Shown: positions 63,738-64,000 of the stretch, one piece after another
Numbering within the stretch: position 1 is the stretch's first letter
Layout of the letters: each line of letters opens with the position of its first letter
Translations under genes and position numbers: made by a program
Origin: a bacterium
GTDB taxonomy: Bacteria; Hydrothermota; Tepidihabitantia; Tepidihabitantales; Tepidihabitantaceae
Assembly (NCBI GenBank): GCA_035505375.1
Contig: DATJQV010000024.1
Location: 1 to 64,000 of the forward strand
Direction of reading: 5' to 3'
Length of the DNA stretch: 64,000 bases
The notes under the pieces: model-generated
Databases searched by the model: none
Told to the model about the DNA's origin: nothing
What the model saw: only the letters and a program-made list of their open reading frames with translations

Positions 63738-64000
63738 TTATTTCACGAACACGACCGGCCGGTTGCTCTGGCGTACGACTTCGGCCGCCATCAGCCGGCA
63801 ATCGGCGCTTACGACTATCAGTTCAGCGTCGTAGCTCGTGCTCAGGCTGATGAGCCGGGACAGTGGTTCGCCCGGCTCCAGCAGCAGCGAGATGCGGACG
63901 TTCTGCTGGAACGCGTCGTCCTCGATTTCGTACAGCATGCTCCACGCGCGCTCCTCGGCGTCGGACTTCTGGTTATCTCGATGGCGGTGGATGTCAGGGT
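63738..64000 (-). CDS. Universal-stress-protein-like C-terminus (partial, cut by window edge)
   Basis: The frame is open to the end of the window, so the N-terminus is missing. The visible 86 residues end with SYDAELIVVSADCRLMAAEV followed by VRQSNRPVVFVK, the last strand and helix of a UspA-type fold; the usual nucleotide-binding GxxG-type motif is poorly kept. It may be a domain at the end of a larger protein, such as a transporter or antiporter with a C-terminal Usp domain. It lies directly upstream of the EIIA gene. Confidence 0.65.
   Translation of the reverse strand, partial: PDIHRHRDNQKSDAEERAWSMLYEIEDDAFQQNVRISLLLEPGEPLSRLISLSTSYDAELIVVSADCRLMAAEVVRQSNRPVVFVK

Noticed and set aside
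1-64000. tRNA or rRNA genes
   Set aside because: None was recognised on either strand by eye; a covariance search could still find a degenerate one.

Overview
The window looks like a high-GC, Gram-negative, uncultured bacterium. It has lipoproteins with lipoboxes, outer-membrane barrel proteins, and at least nine large secreted proteins ending in the same type of C-terminal sorting domain (…DISGR…APGVYFVR…K.V.T). That combination, with long tracts of delta-60-like and YVTN-like repeats, FG-GAP proteins and repeat-rich intergenic DNA, resembles candidate phyla such as WOR-3/Stahlbacteria or another FCB-type lineage. The taxonomic call is inference; no rRNA or tRNA gene was seen.

Layout. 0-1.7 kb: an IS110-family transposase. 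1.7-6.9 kb: an orphan zinc-type binding protein, pyruvate kinase, ammonium transporter and two small membrane proteins. 7-18 kb: secreted repeat proteins (two tandem delta-60-like paralogues, a large multi-domain protein, an FG-GAP protein, a purple-acid-phosphatase-like enzyme and a third delta-60-like paralogue). 18-25 kb: a Gly-rich lipoprotein, a BatD-like protein, a KDSR-like reductase next to a large GNAT protein (possible sphingolipid pair), and an exporter. 25-32 kb: MalK/UgpC-type ATPase, accD, a cold-shock-like protein, folK, a deoxynucleoside kinase, panB, panC and an MFS transporter. 32-39 kb: an outer-membrane protein, a lipoprotein and a tandem duplication of a vapBC locus plus a secreted-protein gene. 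40-50 kb: an eRF1-like (baeRF) protein, DUF72, a two-domain ThyX, a toxin-antitoxin cassette at the 3' end of fusA, fusA, a methyltransferase and mtnA. 50-60 kb: a YVTN-type propeller, a broken parE locus, cyclophilin, an M14 carboxypeptidase and outer-membrane/lipoprotein genes. 60-64 kb: rpmF-plsX and a usp-PTS EIIA-macro domain-argS operon.

Metabolic themes. Housekeeping genes cover glycolysis (pyk), fatty-acid and phospholipid synthesis (accD, plsX), folate, pantothenate and thymidylate synthesis (folK, panBC, thyX, deoxynucleoside kinase), methionine salvage (mtnA) and translation (fusA, argS, rpmF). Many have one promoter layout: TTGAC[AT], a 16-17 bp spacer, a TAnnnT-like box, then the start codon 5-8 bases later, which implies widespread leaderless transcription.

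The most unusual content is repetitive DNA. (1) A roughly 45 bp palindromic element lies in frame inside three unrelated genes, and its stems covary between copies. (2) Three intergenic arrays of degenerate 12-bp units keep a strict register over 216-384 bp. (3) A two-gene toxin-antitoxin cassette sits between two 126 bp copies of the fusA 3' end. (4) Several families of short word-like repeats fill the gaps and have entered genes as in-frame peptides or even as signal-peptide sequence.
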